A DNA stretch of 64,000 nt from Streptomyces davaonensis JCM 4913 (GCF_000349325.1 NC_020504.1:2886053-2950052); one strand, 5' to 3'. Counted from the first letter of the stretch, positions 8,211-17,790 are shown. Numbers and translations: made by a program. Notes: generated from the letters alone by a model not told the origin.

Positions 8211-10943
8211 ATGCCCCCAGTCCGCCACCGGTACCGCAGACTCGGTGCCCCCCTGGCCCTGCTCCTCATCGCTTGCCTGGCCCATGTGCTGGGCACGGCT
8301 GCGCCCGCCTCCGCCGCGACCGTCGGCTCCATCACCGGCTTCAGCCAGGCGGGCGACACCTTCACGATCACTGCAGGCCCGGCCAAGGTCCGGGTCGACT
8401 TCGCCCGCGCCGACATCTTCCGGTTGTGGCTCGCCCCCGACGGCACCTTCACAGACCCCGTCGGCAGCAAGCTCGCCACGAAGACCGAATTCGGCGCGGT
8501 CAACCCGACGTACGCCGATGCCGGTGACCACTACCGGATCTCGACGAACTCCCTCACCCTGCGGGCCTACAAGTCACCCCTGCGGTTCGCCCTCTACAAG
8601 GCGGACAACGCCACGCTCATCTGGTCCGAGACCTCCGGCCTGACCTGGGACGCGAGCAGCGTCACTCAGAGCCTGTCACGCGGTGCCGACGAGCAGTTCT
8701 ACGGCACCGGGCTCCGCCTCGGTCAATGGGCGCTGCGCGGCATGTCCGTCCCGGTCAAGGTCGACAACCAGTGGAAGGAGAACACCAACGCCAGCCCCGC
8801 GCCGTTCTACATGTCGACCAACGGCTATGCGGTCATGCGCAACACCTGGAAGCCGGGCCAGTACAACTTCCACTCGCCCGTCACCACCCGGCACGACGAA
8901 AGCCGGTACGACGCCTACTTCTTCGTCGGGGACACACCCAAGAACCTCCTCGGCGACTACACCGACGTCACCGGCAAACCGTTCCTCGCTCCCATCTGGG
9001 GACTCGAACTCGGCAACGCAGACTGCTGGTCCACGTACAACACCGACCCGGAGCAGGGACCGCAGAACCGGCCCGGACACCTCAAGACCCCCGATGTCCT
9101 CGACTACGCCCGCGACGCCCGCGCCAAGGACATGCCGTCCGGCTGGTTCCTGCCCAACGACGGCTACGGCTGCGAGTACGAAGAACTGCCCTCCACCGTC
9201 AGTGAGTTGAAGAAGCTCGGCTTCCAGTCGGGCTTGTGGACCGAGCGAAGCCTCTCCAACATCGGCTGGGAGGTCGGCACCGCCGGATCCCGCGCCGTGA
9301 AGACCGACGTCGCCTGGGTCGGCGGCGGATACGAACCCGCCTTCGACGGCGTCCAGGCAGCCGTCAACGGAATCGAAAACAACTCCGATGCCCGGCGCTT
9401 CGTCTGGACGGTCGACGGCTGGGCCGGCACCCACCGCAACGCCGTCGTCTGGACCGGCGACACCTTCGGCACCTGGAACGACATGCGCTGGCACGTGCCC
9501 GCCATCGCCGGTGCGGCCTTCTCCGGTTTCAACTACGCGACGGGCGACGTCGACGGCATCTACGGGGGCTCCGGCCCCACGTACGTCCGCGATCTGCAGT
9601 GGAAGGCGTTCACCCCGGCGTTCATGACCATGTCCGGCTGGGGCGCCACCAACCCGTCGGCCGGGTATCAGGACAAGCAGCCCTGGAGGTTCGGCGAGCC
9701 CTATCTGTCGATCAACCGCAAGTACCTGAAGCTGAAGATGCGGTTGACGCCCTACTTCTACACGCACTCCGCCAACGCCTCGCAGTCCGGTGTGCCGACC
9801 GTCCGCCCCATGGCCCTGGAGTTCCCCGGTGACGCCGTCTCCCGGGGCAACCTCACCTCCCAGCAGTTCATGGCCGGCGACGCCTTCCTCGTCGCCCCCG
9901 TCACCTCCGACACGTCCACCCGTGACGACATCTATCTGCCCGCAGGCACCTGGACCGACTACTGGACCGGCAAGACCTGGACCGGCCCGGGTTGGATCGA
10001 CGACTACAAGGCGCCCCTCGACACCCTGCCGCTGCTGGTGAAGGCCGGTTCGATCGTGCCGATGTGGCCGCAGATGAACCACAGCGGCGAGAAGCCGCAC
10101 ACCCCGATCACCTTCGACATCCACCCGCGCGGCTCCTCCTCCTTCACCCTTTACGAGGACGACGGGGTGACCCGCGCTCACCGGACCGGCGCATTCGCCC
10201 GTCAGAAGGTCGACGTCACCGCGCCGGCCCAGGGAACCGGCGACATCACCGTGAACGTCGGTGCTTCCCAGGGCAGTTACACGGGCAAGGCCGCCTCCCG
10301 CGGCTACCAGCTGGACCTTCGAGTCAGCAGCGCCCCGACCACAGTGAAGCTCGACGGCACGACCCTCACCGCTCACGCCACTGAGGCAGCCTTCGACGCC
10401 GCCACCACCGGCTGGTTCTTCGATCCGGCAACACGCGGGGGCACGCTCCACATCAAGACCGGAACCAAGTCGACCAGCGCGGCCTTCACCGTCGTCGCCT
10501 CCGGCGCCACACTGCCCAACGGAACCGCACCCACCGGCGACGCGCCCGGCACCGGCACCCCGACCGGCACGGTCAAGGGCGTCGGCTCCGGCCGCTGCGT
10601 GGACATCCCGGGCGCCAACACCACCACCGGGACCCAGCTCGTCATCTGGGACTGCCACGGCGGCCCCAACCAGACCTGGCAGCTCTCGTCCGACGGTACG
10701 GTCCGCGCCCTGGGCGTCTGCATGACCGCGGCCACCCTCACCGACCTGGCACCGGTCACCCTCTCCCCCTGCACCGCCGCCCCCACCCAGCAGTGGACCT
10801 ACGAAGCCACCGCACAGCGTCTGCGCAATCCCGCCTCCGGCAAGTGCCTCGATGTCAACGCAGGCGCCAGCGCCAACGGCAGCAAGCTCATCCTCTACAC
10901 CTGCCACACCGGCACCAACCAGCAATGGACCGTTCCCAGCTGA
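8211..10943 (+). CDS. secreted glycoside hydrolase family 31 protein with C-terminal ricin B lectin domain
   Basis: 910 residues. Sec signal peptide to about residue 35 (hydrophobic core APLALLLIACLAHVL, then APASAA); GH31 catalytic domain about 90-650; C-terminal beta-sandwich; Gly/Thr/Pro linker near 770-785; ricin-type beta-trefoil lectin about 790-910 with repeated QxW motifs (NQTW, QQW). The predicted nucleophile is D366 (KTDVAWVGGGY) and the predicted acid/base is D417 (WTGDTFGTW). GH31 enzymes cleave alpha-glucosides, alpha-xylosides, alpha-galactosides or alpha-GalNAc; the VAWVGGGY nucleophile motif differs from standard alpha-glucosidases, so the substrate is open. ATG at 8211 follows GAGAGGA; an in-frame start at 8157 has no signal peptide context. 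Confidence 0.9.
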   Translation: MPPVRHRYRRLGAPLALLLIACLAHVLGTAAPASAATVGSITGFSQAGDTFTITAGPAKVRVDFARADIFRLWLAPDGTFTDPVGSKLATKTEFGAVNPTYADAGDHYRISTNSLTLRAYKSPLRFALYKADNATLIWSETSGLTWDASSVTQSLSRGADEQFYGTGLRLGQWALRGMSVPVKVDNQWKENTNASPAPFYMSTNGYAVMRNTWKPGQYNFHSPVTTRHDESRYDAYFFVGDTPKNLLGDYTDVTGKPFLAPIWGLELGNADCWSTYNTDPEQGPQNRPGHLKTPDVLDYARDARAKDMPSGWFLPNDGYGCEYEELPSTVSELKKLGFQSGLWTERSLSNIGWEVGTAGSRAVKTDVAWVGGGYEPAFDGVQAAVNGIENNSDARRFVWTVDGWAGTHRNAVVWTGDTFGTWNDMRWHVPAIAGAAFSGFNYATGDVDGIYGGSGPTYVRDLQWKAFTPAFMTMSGWGATNPSAGYQDKQPWRFGEPYLSINRKYLKLKMRLTPYFYTHSANASQSGVPTVRPMALEFPGDAVSRGNLTSQQFMAGDAFLVAPVTSDTSTRDDIYLPAGTWTDYWTGKTWTGPGWIDDYKAPLDTLPLLVKAGSIVPMWPQMNHSGEKPHTPITFDIHPRGSSSFTLYEDDGVTRAHRTGAFARQKVDVTAPAQGTGDITVNVGASQGSYTGKAASRGYQLDLRVSSAPTTVKLDGTTLTAHATEAAFDAATTGWFFDPATRGGTLHIKTGTKSTSAAFTVVASGATLPNGTAPTGDAPGTGTPTGTVKGVGSGRCVDIPGANTTTGTQLVIWDCHGGPNQTWQLSSDGTVRALGVCMTAATLTDLAPVTLSPCTAAPTQQWTYEATAQRLRNPASGKCLDVNAGASANGSKLILYTCHTGTNQQWTVPS

Positions 10944-10956
10944 GGTGAGCACGCCC

Positions 10957-10988
10957 GGTGTGGGACGGAGGGGATGCCGTCCCACACC
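10957..10988 (+). terminator. hairpin between GH31 and GH20 genes
   Basis: Perfect 12-base arms GGTGTGGGACGG and CCGTCCCACACC with an 8-base loop, 13 bases after the GH31 stop. It may terminate or attenuate transcription before the GH20 gene. Confidence 0.6.
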
Positions 10989-11035
10989 GAACTCCCGTCC
11001 CATTCCAGGCCGTTGCATCCTCACGAAGGAGTTCC

Positions 11036-13324
11036 ATGAGACGCCTTGCCGGTGTGATCGCCGCGCTCCTGAGCGCCGCGCTTCTCACTCTCCTGCCGTC
11101 GCCGACGCAGGCCGCCCCGGCCGCGGCACCCGGCCGGCAGACCATTCCCGCCCTGAGTCAATGGACGCCCGCGTCCGGCTCGTACACCTTCACCGCCACG
11201 AGCAAGATCGTGGTCGATCCCGCCTTCGCGGCCCAACTCGACGACGACGCCGCGACCTTCGCCGACGATCTGCGCGCCCAGACCGGCCGGACCGTCCCGG
11301 TCGTGCACGGCACGGCCGCGGCCGGGGACATCCGGCTCTCCCTCGGCGGCAGTACACCGGCCGAGGGATACACGATGACCGTCGGATCGAGCATCGAGAT
11401 CAAGGCGTCGAAGGACACCGGCGCGTTCTACGGCACCCGGACCGTGCTCCAGCTCCTGCGCCAGTCGCCGACCATCGCCGCGGGCACAGCCATCGACGCG
11501 CCGACCAAGCCCGAACGGGGACTCATGGTCGACCAGGGCCGCAAGTACTTCACCGTCGACTGGCTGCGCAAACACATCAAGGAGCTGGCCTACCTCAAGC
11601 TCAACACCTTCCACTTCCACCTGTCCGACAACTTCGGCTTCCGGCTGGAGTCCAGCACCCACCCCGAGATCGTCTCCGCGCAGCACTACACCAAGCAGGA
11701 GATCCGGGAGCTGGTGGCTTTGGCGGCGAAGCACCACATCACCATCGTTCCCGAGATCGACTTCCCGGGGCACATGGACGCCATCCTCGCGGCGAAGCCC
11801 GAACTCAAGCTGAAATCCAGCAGCGGCGTGGTCCGCGACAGCCTCATCGACCTGTCCAAGGAGGCCTCCTACACGCTGATCAGCGATCTGATCAAGGAGT
11901 ACCTGCCGCTGTTCCCCGGCAATTACTGGCACATCGGCGCGGACGAATACATCGGCCACTTCGGCGACAGCTACAGCGACTACCCGCAGCTGCACACCTA
12001 CGCCAAGGCAAAGTACGGCGCGAACGCCAAGCCCAAGGACGTCTACTACGGCTTCATCAACTGGGCGAATGACATCGTCCGCGCCGGCGGCAAGACCATG
12101 CGGATGTGGAACGACGGCATCCGGCACGATGACGGCACGATCAACCCGGCCGCCAACATCCATGTCGAGTACTGGTACGACTACGGACTCACGCCGCAGC
12201 AACTACTCGCCCGCGGCCACACCATCTCCAACCAGTCCTGGAACCCCACCTACTACGTGCTGGGCGGCAGCAAGCCGGACAACAAGTGGGGCTACGAGAC
12301 GTGGCATCCCAACCTGTTCCAGGCCGGCGGCTCCATCGACCAGCCCGCCCGCAACCTGGGCAGCAACGTCCACGTATGGGCCGACTCCCCGGGCGCCGAG
12401 ACCGAGGACCAGATCGCCGCGGGCATCAAGTACACCCTGCGGGTCATCGCCCAGCAGACCTGGGGCTCGCCGAAGCCTGTGCCGACCTACTCCGAGTTCA
12501 CCCAGCTCTCCGACACCATCGGCCGCTCCCCCGGCTGGGTGCGGCCGATCCCGGGCAACCTGGCGTACAACCGCCCGGTGACGGCCTCCTCGACCGAGAC
12601 ACCGTCGTTCCCCGCCGCCCAGGCCGTCGACGGTGACCCGGCCACCCGCTGGTCCAGTGCCCACACCGACCCGAGCACGATCACCGTCGACCTCGGCTCG
12701 AACGTCCCGATCAGCCGGGTGGTCCTCCGCTGGGAGGCCGCCTACGGCAAGGCCTACCAGATCCAGACCTCCACCGACGGCTCCACCTGGACCACTCGCC
12801 ACAGCACCGCCGCGGGCGACGGCGGCGTGGACGACCTGACCGGCCTCACCGGCACCGGCCGCTATGTACGCATGAACGGAACCCAGCGCGGCACCACCTA
12901 CGGCTACTCGCTCTACGAATTCGAGGTGTACTCCCCCGCCCGGACCGGCCAGATCAAAGGCGTCGGCTCAGGCCGCTGCCTGGACATCCCCGCCTCCCAG
13001 ACCTCTCCCGGTACCCAACTCACCATCTGGGACTGCCACGGCGACGCCAACCAAACCTGGACGCCGGCCGCCGACGGCACGGTCCGATCGCTCGGTGTCT
13101 GCATGACCGCCGCCGCCACGACCGCCGGAACCCCGGTCACCGTCTCTCCCTGCACGCCCTCCGGCACCCAGCTGTGGGCCTACGAAACCGACACCCGCCG
13201 CCTGCGCAACACCGCGTCCGGCAAGTGCCTCGACGTCAGCGCCGAAGCCACCGCCAACAACAGCAAACTCATCCTCTACACCTGCCACACCGGCGCGAAC
13301 CAGCAATGGACACTGCCCACCTGA
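11036..13324 (+). CDS. secreted beta-N-acetylhexosaminidase (GH20) with F5/8-type and ricin B lectin domains
   Basis: 762 residues. Signal peptide to about residue 27 (LLTLLPSPTQAAPA); GH20 N-terminal domain about 40-155; GH20 barrel about 165-490; F5/8-type C (CBM32-like) domain about 505-635; ricin beta-trefoil about 640-762. The GH20 catalytic Asp-Glu pair is D303-E304 in WHIGADEYIGH, the substrate-assisted mechanism pair that removes terminal GlcNAc/GalNAc. ATG at 11036 follows AAGGAG. The lectin module is a close copy of that in the upstream GH31 protein. The two lectin or CBM modules suggest a complex glycan or glycoprotein target outside the cell. Confidence 0.93.
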   Translation: MRRLAGVIAALLSAALLTLLPSPTQAAPAAAPGRQTIPALSQWTPASGSYTFTATSKIVVDPAFAAQLDDDAATFADDLRAQTGRTVPVVHGTAAAGDIRLSLGGSTPAEGYTMTVGSSIEIKASKDTGAFYGTRTVLQLLRQSPTIAAGTAIDAPTKPERGLMVDQGRKYFTVDWLRKHIKELAYLKLNTFHFHLSDNFGFRLESSTHPEIVSAQHYTKQEIRELVALAAKHHITIVPEIDFPGHMDAILAAKPELKLKSSSGVVRDSLIDLSKEASYTLISDLIKEYLPLFPGNYWHIGADEYIGHFGDSYSDYPQLHTYAKAKYGANAKPKDVYYGFINWANDIVRAGGKTMRMWNDGIRHDDGTINPAANIHVEYWYDYGLTPQQLLARGHTISNQSWNPTYYVLGGSKPDNKWGYETWHPNLFQAGGSIDQPARNLGSNVHVWADSPGAETEDQIAAGIKYTLRVIAQQTWGSPKPVPTYSEFTQLSDTIGRSPGWVRPIPGNLAYNRPVTASSTETPSFPAAQAVDGDPATRWSSAHTDPSTITVDLGSNVPISRVVLRWEAAYGKAYQIQTSTDGSTWTTRHSTAAGDGGVDDLTGLTGTGRYVRMNGTQRGTTYGYSLYEFEVYSPARTGQIKGVGSGRCLDIPASQTSPGTQLTIWDCHGDANQTWTPAADGTVRSLGVCMTAAATTAGTPVTVSPCTPSGTQLWAYETDTRRLRNTASGKCLDVSAEATANNSKLILYTCHTGANQQWTLPT

Positions 13325-13395
13325 CGGAGGTAACGACCGCATAACGCGGCGGGACGGCTGCCGGGGGCCGAACTCTTCCGGAATGACAGCCCCTT

Positions 13396-13427
13396 GGGCT
13401 GCGTGCGACCGCTGTCGCACGCAGCCC
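13396..13427 (+). terminator. strong hairpin terminator downstream of GH20 gene
   Basis: Perfect 14-base arms (GGGCTGCGTGCGAC and its complement) with a 4-base loop. It lies between the GH20 stop and the next start, and is followed by TTGCCCCTCC rather than a T-run, as is usual in Streptomyces. Confidence 0.75.
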
Positions 13428-13449
13428 TTGCCCCTCCGGAGTAGTCCAC

Positions 13450-14289
13450 ATGCCACGTCGTTCCTCCCGCACCACGCACTCGTCAGCGGGGCTCTTCACC
13501 TCTGCCGAACCGCCAGTCGGCACACCAAGCAACACGCGTGCCGAGGTGCGCCGCGAGCGAGCGGCACAGCGCCGCCGTACCGTCGTCGTGGCCGCGGCAA
13601 CCGCGGTCGTGATCGCCGGGGGCACCGCCGTCGTACTGAGCGACCCGTCGGAGTCCGACGAGCCCCGCCCCTTGGCCGCGGTGGAGTCGGCCGCTCCCGC
13701 GAAGGCCGTTGCCCCGCAGAGCCCTTCGCCGTCTGCGACCTCGCGGTCCGCTGCTCCCACTCCCTCCCCCAGCTCCCCTTCTTCCAAGCCGAGCCCCAGC
13801 AAGACGGCCACATCCCGACCGGGGACGAGCACCGCCGAGCCGAAGCCGGAACCCACGCCCGCCCGGACGCCGCAGCAGGCTCCCCCGGCTGCGGCCGCGC
13901 CCGCCGACGTCGCCGCGCAGGTCCTCGAAGTGGTCAACGCCGAACGCGGCAAGGCGGGATGCGGTCCGCTCGCACTGAACGGCAAGCTCACGACGGCGGC
14001 CCAGCGCCACTCGGAAGACATGGCGGCACGCCACTACTTCGACCACACCAACCCTGACGGGAAGGGCCCCGGCGACCGCATCACCGCGGCCGGCTACAGC
14101 TGGCAGAGCGTGGGCGAGAACATCGCGGCAGGCCAGGGGTCCCCTGCCGACGTGATGGGCTCGTGGATGAACAGTCCAGGTCACCGCGCGAACATCCTCA
14201 ACTGCGACTTCAAGGAAATGGGCCTGGGGATGCACGACGACGCATCCGGAGGGCCGTGGTGGACGCAGGCCTTCGCCAGCGGCTGGTGA
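13450..14289 (+). CDS. membrane-anchored CAP (SCP-like) domain protein
   Basis: 279 residues. A basic N-terminus precedes one membrane segment (VVVAAATAVVIAGGTAVVL, about 45-64). A low-complexity Pro/Ser/Thr/Lys stretch (about 80-150) would span the wall, and a CAP/SCP domain occupies about 155-279. CAP hallmarks are visible: LEVVNAERGKAGC, the His motifs RHSEDMAARHYFDH and SPGHRANILNC, and WWTQAFASG. Function in actinobacteria is uncertain (lipid binding or peptidase-like roles have been proposed for the family). ATG at 13450 follows GGAG; the gene stands alone behind a terminator. Confidence 0.85.
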   Translation: MPRRSSRTTHSSAGLFTSAEPPVGTPSNTRAEVRRERAAQRRRTVVVAAATAVVIAGGTAVVLSDPSESDEPRPLAAVESAAPAKAVAPQSPSPSATSRSAAPTPSPSSPSSKPSPSKTATSRPGTSTAEPKPEPTPARTPQQAPPAAAAPADVAAQVLEVVNAERGKAGCGPLALNGKLTTAAQRHSEDMAARHYFDHTNPDGKGPGDRITAAGYSWQSVGENIAAGQGSPADVMGSWMNSPGHRANILNCDFKEMGLGMHDDASGGPWWTQAFASGW

Positions 14290-14316
14290 GGAGGAGCACC
14301 AGCCGGACGGCGATCG

Positions 14317-15894
14317 TCAAACGCTGAAGGCGTCCCCCGCGTAACGGAAGCGCAGGGAAGGCGTGTTGTAGTAGTTCGCTGTCGTACCGATGGCTGGAGA
14401 GTTGGGATTGCCCTGTGCGGCATTGTGCCAGTCGTCCAGACCGAGGTAGTACAGGCCGGATCCGAGCTGTGCGAGAACGACCTTGCCGTCCCCGCCCGCG
14501 TAATACGTCCAGCGGGCGGTGGGCTCCGTCGACGTGCAGGCGGCGCGCTGCTGACGGACCGGGGCGCCGTCCGCCTCCGTACCCGAATTGGCGAGGCACA
14601 TCCCGGTCGCGTAATTGCGAAGCCGTACCTCGTGTGCGGCGCGGTCGACGAGCAGCTCCCACTGTTGCGTGCGGCTACCGTCACACGCGGCCTCGTAAGG
14701 CTCGGCCCCCTCGACCGGGTCGATGTCCATGCACCTTCCGGTGGACACGATCGGTAGCTGGGTCCGGTCGGTCGCGGCGGGCGACCAGGACGGGGGCGGC
14801 GACGCGGTGGGCCTGCTCGGCGAGGGCGTCGGGTTACGGGTAGGGGACGATGACGGGGACTCACTCGGTTTCGGAGGGGGAGTTGAGGTGGGGGCAGCTG
14901 CCCTCGGAGCGGGGGCTTCTCGGGGCTCGTCGCCGTCCCTGAAGGGGAGGTAGACGCCGACGGAGATGGCCAGCACGACAGCGCCGATGCCGACCGCCTT
15001 GAGGCCCGTACCCATACCGGATGCGGTCTTGCCGAGGCCGGCCGCGGCTCCGCCGGCACCGGCGGCCTTCGACCCGTACGAGGCTCCCGCCCACATCAGG
15101 ACACCGACGGGCAGCGCGACACCCAAAGTCTCGTTCAGATCGCGCAGTTCGAGACTCGCGTGGCGGCACCGGGGACAGTCCGCGAGGTGCCGCTCCAGGC
15201 CCTGATGGCGGCGGCGCCGCCCGGCGCGGCGGATCGAGGCGGCGAGCAGGCCCGTGTAATGGCGGCATTCCTCCGACGCATCCGGATCGCTGGCGTACTC
15301 CGCCAGATACGCCTCCCGCAGCCCTTCCCGGGCACGCGCCGTGAGCGAGGCGACGCCGCTCGCGCTGAGGCCGAGCAAGGGCGCGATCCGCTCCGGCGAC
15401 TCACCCTCGACCGCCGAGTGCCACAGGACGGTCCGCCAGCGTTCGGGGAGACTGCGAAAGGCGCGAACCACCCGGTTGCCCTCCTCCTGGTGCAGCAGCC
15501 ACTCCTCTCCGCTCTCCGCCATCGGTGCTTCGGACAGCCAGGCCTCGAAATCGGGCGCGAGTTCCGTGCGACGCGCTGTCCGGCACCAGGCGGCCGCGGT
15601 CCGGCGGACTGTCGTCAGGAGATAGGGGCGCCAGGCATCCTGAGGGCCACTGCCGCCCTGTACGGCCCGAAGCGCCCGGGCGAACGCCTCCGAGGTCAGG
15701 TCCTCCGCAGTGTGCGAGTCCCGGGTGCAGGTGCGCGCGTAGGCCAGCACCGGAGCGCGGTGTCGCCGGTAAAGCTCCTCCGCCGCGGCCTGGGCGTCGC
15801 CGGGCACGCCGCTGCGTATGTGGACAGTCAGGTCGGCGTCACTGCCGACCGGTCCGGCGGCGTCGCCGGGGGTGCTGTTGCGCATATCGGTCAT
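14317..15894 (-). CDS. ECF sigma factor fused to zinc anti-sigma motif, membrane segment and extracellular lectin domain
   Basis: 525 residues in one chain. Sigma region 2 is about 25-110 (YRRHRAPVLAYARTCTRDSHTAEDLTSEAF) and region 4 about 140-195 (LPERWRTVLWHS...LSASGVASLTARAREGL). A zinc-finger anti-sigma-like motif H236-C240-C243 lies in LERHLADCPRC. One membrane helix is at about 300-318, a Pro/Ser linker at 321-385, and a ricin-like/carbohydrate-binding domain at about 388-525. Similar fusions are known as the ECF52/ECF53-type groups of Actinobacteria. The likely role is transmembrane signalling: an outside glycan signal would release or activate the sigma domain, perhaps by proteolysis. 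The lectin-bearing protease is divergent from it. ATG at 15894 has a weak ribosome site; ATG 15885 is possible. Confidence 0.87.
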   Translation of the reverse strand: MTDMRNSTPGDAAGPVGSDADLTVHIRSGVPGDAQAAAEELYRRHRAPVLAYARTCTRDSHTAEDLTSEAFARALRAVQGGSGPQDAWRPYLLTTVRRTAAAWCRTARRTELAPDFEAWLSEAPMAESGEEWLLHQEEGNRVVRAFRSLPERWRTVLWHSAVEGESPERIAPLLGLSASGVASLTARAREGLREAYLAEYASDPDASEECRHYTGLLAASIRRAGRRRRHQGLERHLADCPRCRHASLELRDLNETLGVALPVGVLMWAGASYGSKAAGAGGAAAGLGKTASGMGTGLKAVGIGAVVLAISVGVYLPFRDGDEPREAPAPRAAAPTSTPPPKPSESPSSSPTRNPTPSPSRPTASPPPSWSPAATDRTQLPIVSTGRCMDIDPVEGAEPYEAACDGSRTQQWELLVDRAAHEVRLRNYATGMCLANSGTEADGAPVRQQRAACTSTEPTARWTYYAGGDGKVVLAQLGSGLYYLGLDDWHNAAQGNPNSPAIGTTANYYNTPSLRFRYAGDAFSV

Positions 15895-16120
15895 TCTCTG
15901 GGCCGGGGACGGGACGAAAGCATCTCCTCTGCGGGGAGCAGGCTATGACTAAACCGTCCCGCGGCGTTATCGAACCGTTACACGGTCCGTCCGGCGGATA
16001 TACGTGACGTGGTGACGTACAGGGCGGATGGCGGTGCCGCACTGGGGGTTGTGGCACCGCCACCCGCTGACCCCCTGTCCTCATGACCACGGGAACGTCC
16101 TGGCACTGCCCCTCTCGTCT

Positions 16121-16194
16121 GTGCCGTATTGGCCTTCATTGAGGGAGAAGTGAGAGCCACTCGGCACATCCCGACGTTTTGCCGATGCTTTACC
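16121..16194 (+). repeat. copy A of a ~70-bp intergenic repeat
   Basis: 74 bases from GTGCCGTATTGGCC to GATGCTTTACC, in the gap between the sigma-lectin gene and the protease gene. It aligns over its whole length with 24128-24202 (about three quarters identical, one single-base gap) and more weakly with 22001-22070. The core is CACATCCCG, about 8 bases, then GATGCTTTAC. The rest of the 424-base gap (15895-16318) presumably holds both promoters; no clear -35/-10 pair was assigned. Confidence 0.7.
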
Positions 16195-16318
16195 TTTTCG
16201 CTGCGGACGGCGGTCCAGTTGGACGTCCGCCGCGAATCGTTGTTACGGTCCTGCCCGACCCCCTCCACTCAGGCCCCGACCGCCCTGCCGCGCTGTCCCG
16301 CGAGCAGAGGAACCGAGT

Positions 16319-17782
16319 GTGAGCACACGACACAGACTGAGGTGGGGATTCACCGTCCCCGCAATCCTCGCCATGGTGATGGCCCTGGCATGGACCCTGA
16401 TCGGTCTGCCGGGCTGGACCGGCACGGCGAAGGCCGCACCCGCGGGGAAGTTGTCGGCGGCGGTCACTCCCCCCGTGGCCTGCGACAAGAAGGACAGCCC
16501 GGACAAGGGCTGGATCCAGGTCTTCTACGTGTACCGCAACGGCGAGAGCCGATTCGAGGAGATGCGTGACACCGTCAAGCGCATCGCCTGGAACATCGAC
16601 CAGACCTTCGAGGCGAGTGCCCAGCGCTTCGGACAGGGCGACAGCCGCAGGCTGCGGTTCGTGCAGGACGACAACTGTCAGATCGAGGTCACCCCGATCG
16701 GCGCCGACCTCCCGGACAAGCTCAGCCTGGGCGAGGCCCGAGGACATGCGGACGACTGGATAAAGGAGCACTTGGTCAAGGACGACAGCGGCTATTTCGG
16801 TCGGCACAAGCCCGTCTACTTTGTCGACGCCGAAGGTGTGGACGGCTGCGGGCTCGGCGGCGGCGCCCATGCCGGTGGTCTCGGCGGCGGATGGGGTGGG
16901 GTGACGTTCGGGTGCTGGGGCGAGCAAGCCCTCACCCATGAATTGATCCACGCCTTCGGGCTCAACCACTGCAACGGCGCCGACGACCAGGGCAACGACC
17001 CCATCTGCCGCGGCGCCGACCAGACGCCGCGCTGCGACGACCTGCTGGCGGGGACCGTACTGGACTGCGCGAAGGACGAGTTCGCGTACTTCCACCCGCG
17101 GCCCGCACCCGGCAGCCCGCTCGCCGAGAACCCCGAGGGGAACATCGCCAACAGCCCGTACCTCATCAAGAACCAGCCGGCGCCGCCGGTGGACGCCCAG
17201 CTGGTGGGGACCAAGGGGCAGTGCCTGGCATCCGGGGGTGCCGGCAAGGCCGCTGCCCAGAAGGAGTGCGGGGACGACACCGTGTGGCGCCGCACCATCA
17301 GCACCGACGGCTACTTCCAGTTGGAGCTGAAGGGCACGAAGCAGTGCCTCAGCAGCACCGAGTCCGGCGACAAGGCGCATGTCCTGAGCGCCTGCGACAA
17401 GGGGGACGAGCGGCAGCACTGGATGATGTTCGACGCTGCCGGCCCGGACAAGGAGCACTACAGGCTGGCGAACCGCGCGACGAAGGAGGAGGCGCGGATC
17501 GCCGATGAGTCGGAATTCAAGATGCACTTCAGCGTGGGGTCGGCGACCACCGACACCGAAGGCACCGAGCCCACCTCCGACGAGCCGTCCGAGCAGGGTG
17601 CGGAACCGCAGTCGGACGGCACCAAGCCGGCCTCGTCCGACGCCGACCTCGCCGCGACCGGTGGCGACATGGGCACCTCCGTGTCGATCGCGATCGGCGC
17701 TCTCGCGCTGGCCGTGCTCGGTGGCGCCATCCTTATGAAGACCCGCCGCAAGCGCGCCGCGTCTTCCCACCGCGCACGCTGA
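16319..17782 (+). CDS. cell-wall-anchored metzincin-type metalloprotease with lectin-like domain (LAXTG)
   Basis: 487 residues from a GTG start. Signal peptide to about residue 40; protease-like domain about 50-260 with the zinc motif H207-E-L-I-H211-AFGLN-H217 (HExxHxxGxxH). Cys pairs around NHCNGADDQ and PRCDD suggest disulfides. A ricin-like region at about 295-395 (KGQCLASGG, KQCLSS) is followed by an acidic Ser/Glu/Pro stretch. A sorting signal LAATG (444-448) precedes a hydrophobic segment and a KTRRKR tail, matching class E sortase substrates of Streptomyces (LAXTG). The protein should be covalently attached to the wall. It is divergent from the ECF-lectin gene and may be its target or its signal-processing partner. 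Substrate unknown. Confidence 0.85.
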   Translation: MSTRHRLRWGFTVPAILAMVMALAWTLIGLPGWTGTAKAAPAGKLSAAVTPPVACDKKDSPDKGWIQVFYVYRNGESRFEEMRDTVKRIAWNIDQTFEASAQRFGQGDSRRLRFVQDDNCQIEVTPIGADLPDKLSLGEARGHADDWIKEHLVKDDSGYFGRHKPVYFVDAEGVDGCGLGGGAHAGGLGGGWGGVTFGCWGEQALTHELIHAFGLNHCNGADDQGNDPICRGADQTPRCDDLLAGTVLDCAKDEFAYFHPRPAPGSPLAENPEGNIANSPYLIKNQPAPPVDAQLVGTKGQCLASGGAGKAAAQKECGDDTVWRRTISTDGYFQLELKGTKQCLSSTESGDKAHVLSACDKGDERQHWMMFDAAGPDKEHYRLANRATKEEARIADESEFKMHFSVGSATTDTEGTEPTSDEPSEQGAEPQSDGTKPASSDADLAATGGDMGTSVSIAIGALALAVLGGAILMKTRRKRAASSHRAR

Positions 17783-17790
17783 GGTCGGCC

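Noticed and set aside
8676..11024. Long minus-strand open frame opposite the GH31 gene
   Set aside because: Shadow of the GH31 reading frame; low-complexity Gly/Val/Asp-rich product, no ribosome site.
15978..16268. Protein frames across repeat copies A and B (GKASxKRRD-like phrases)
   Set aside because: Copies differ by a one-base indel and contain stops, so the conservation is of DNA or RNA, not of protein.
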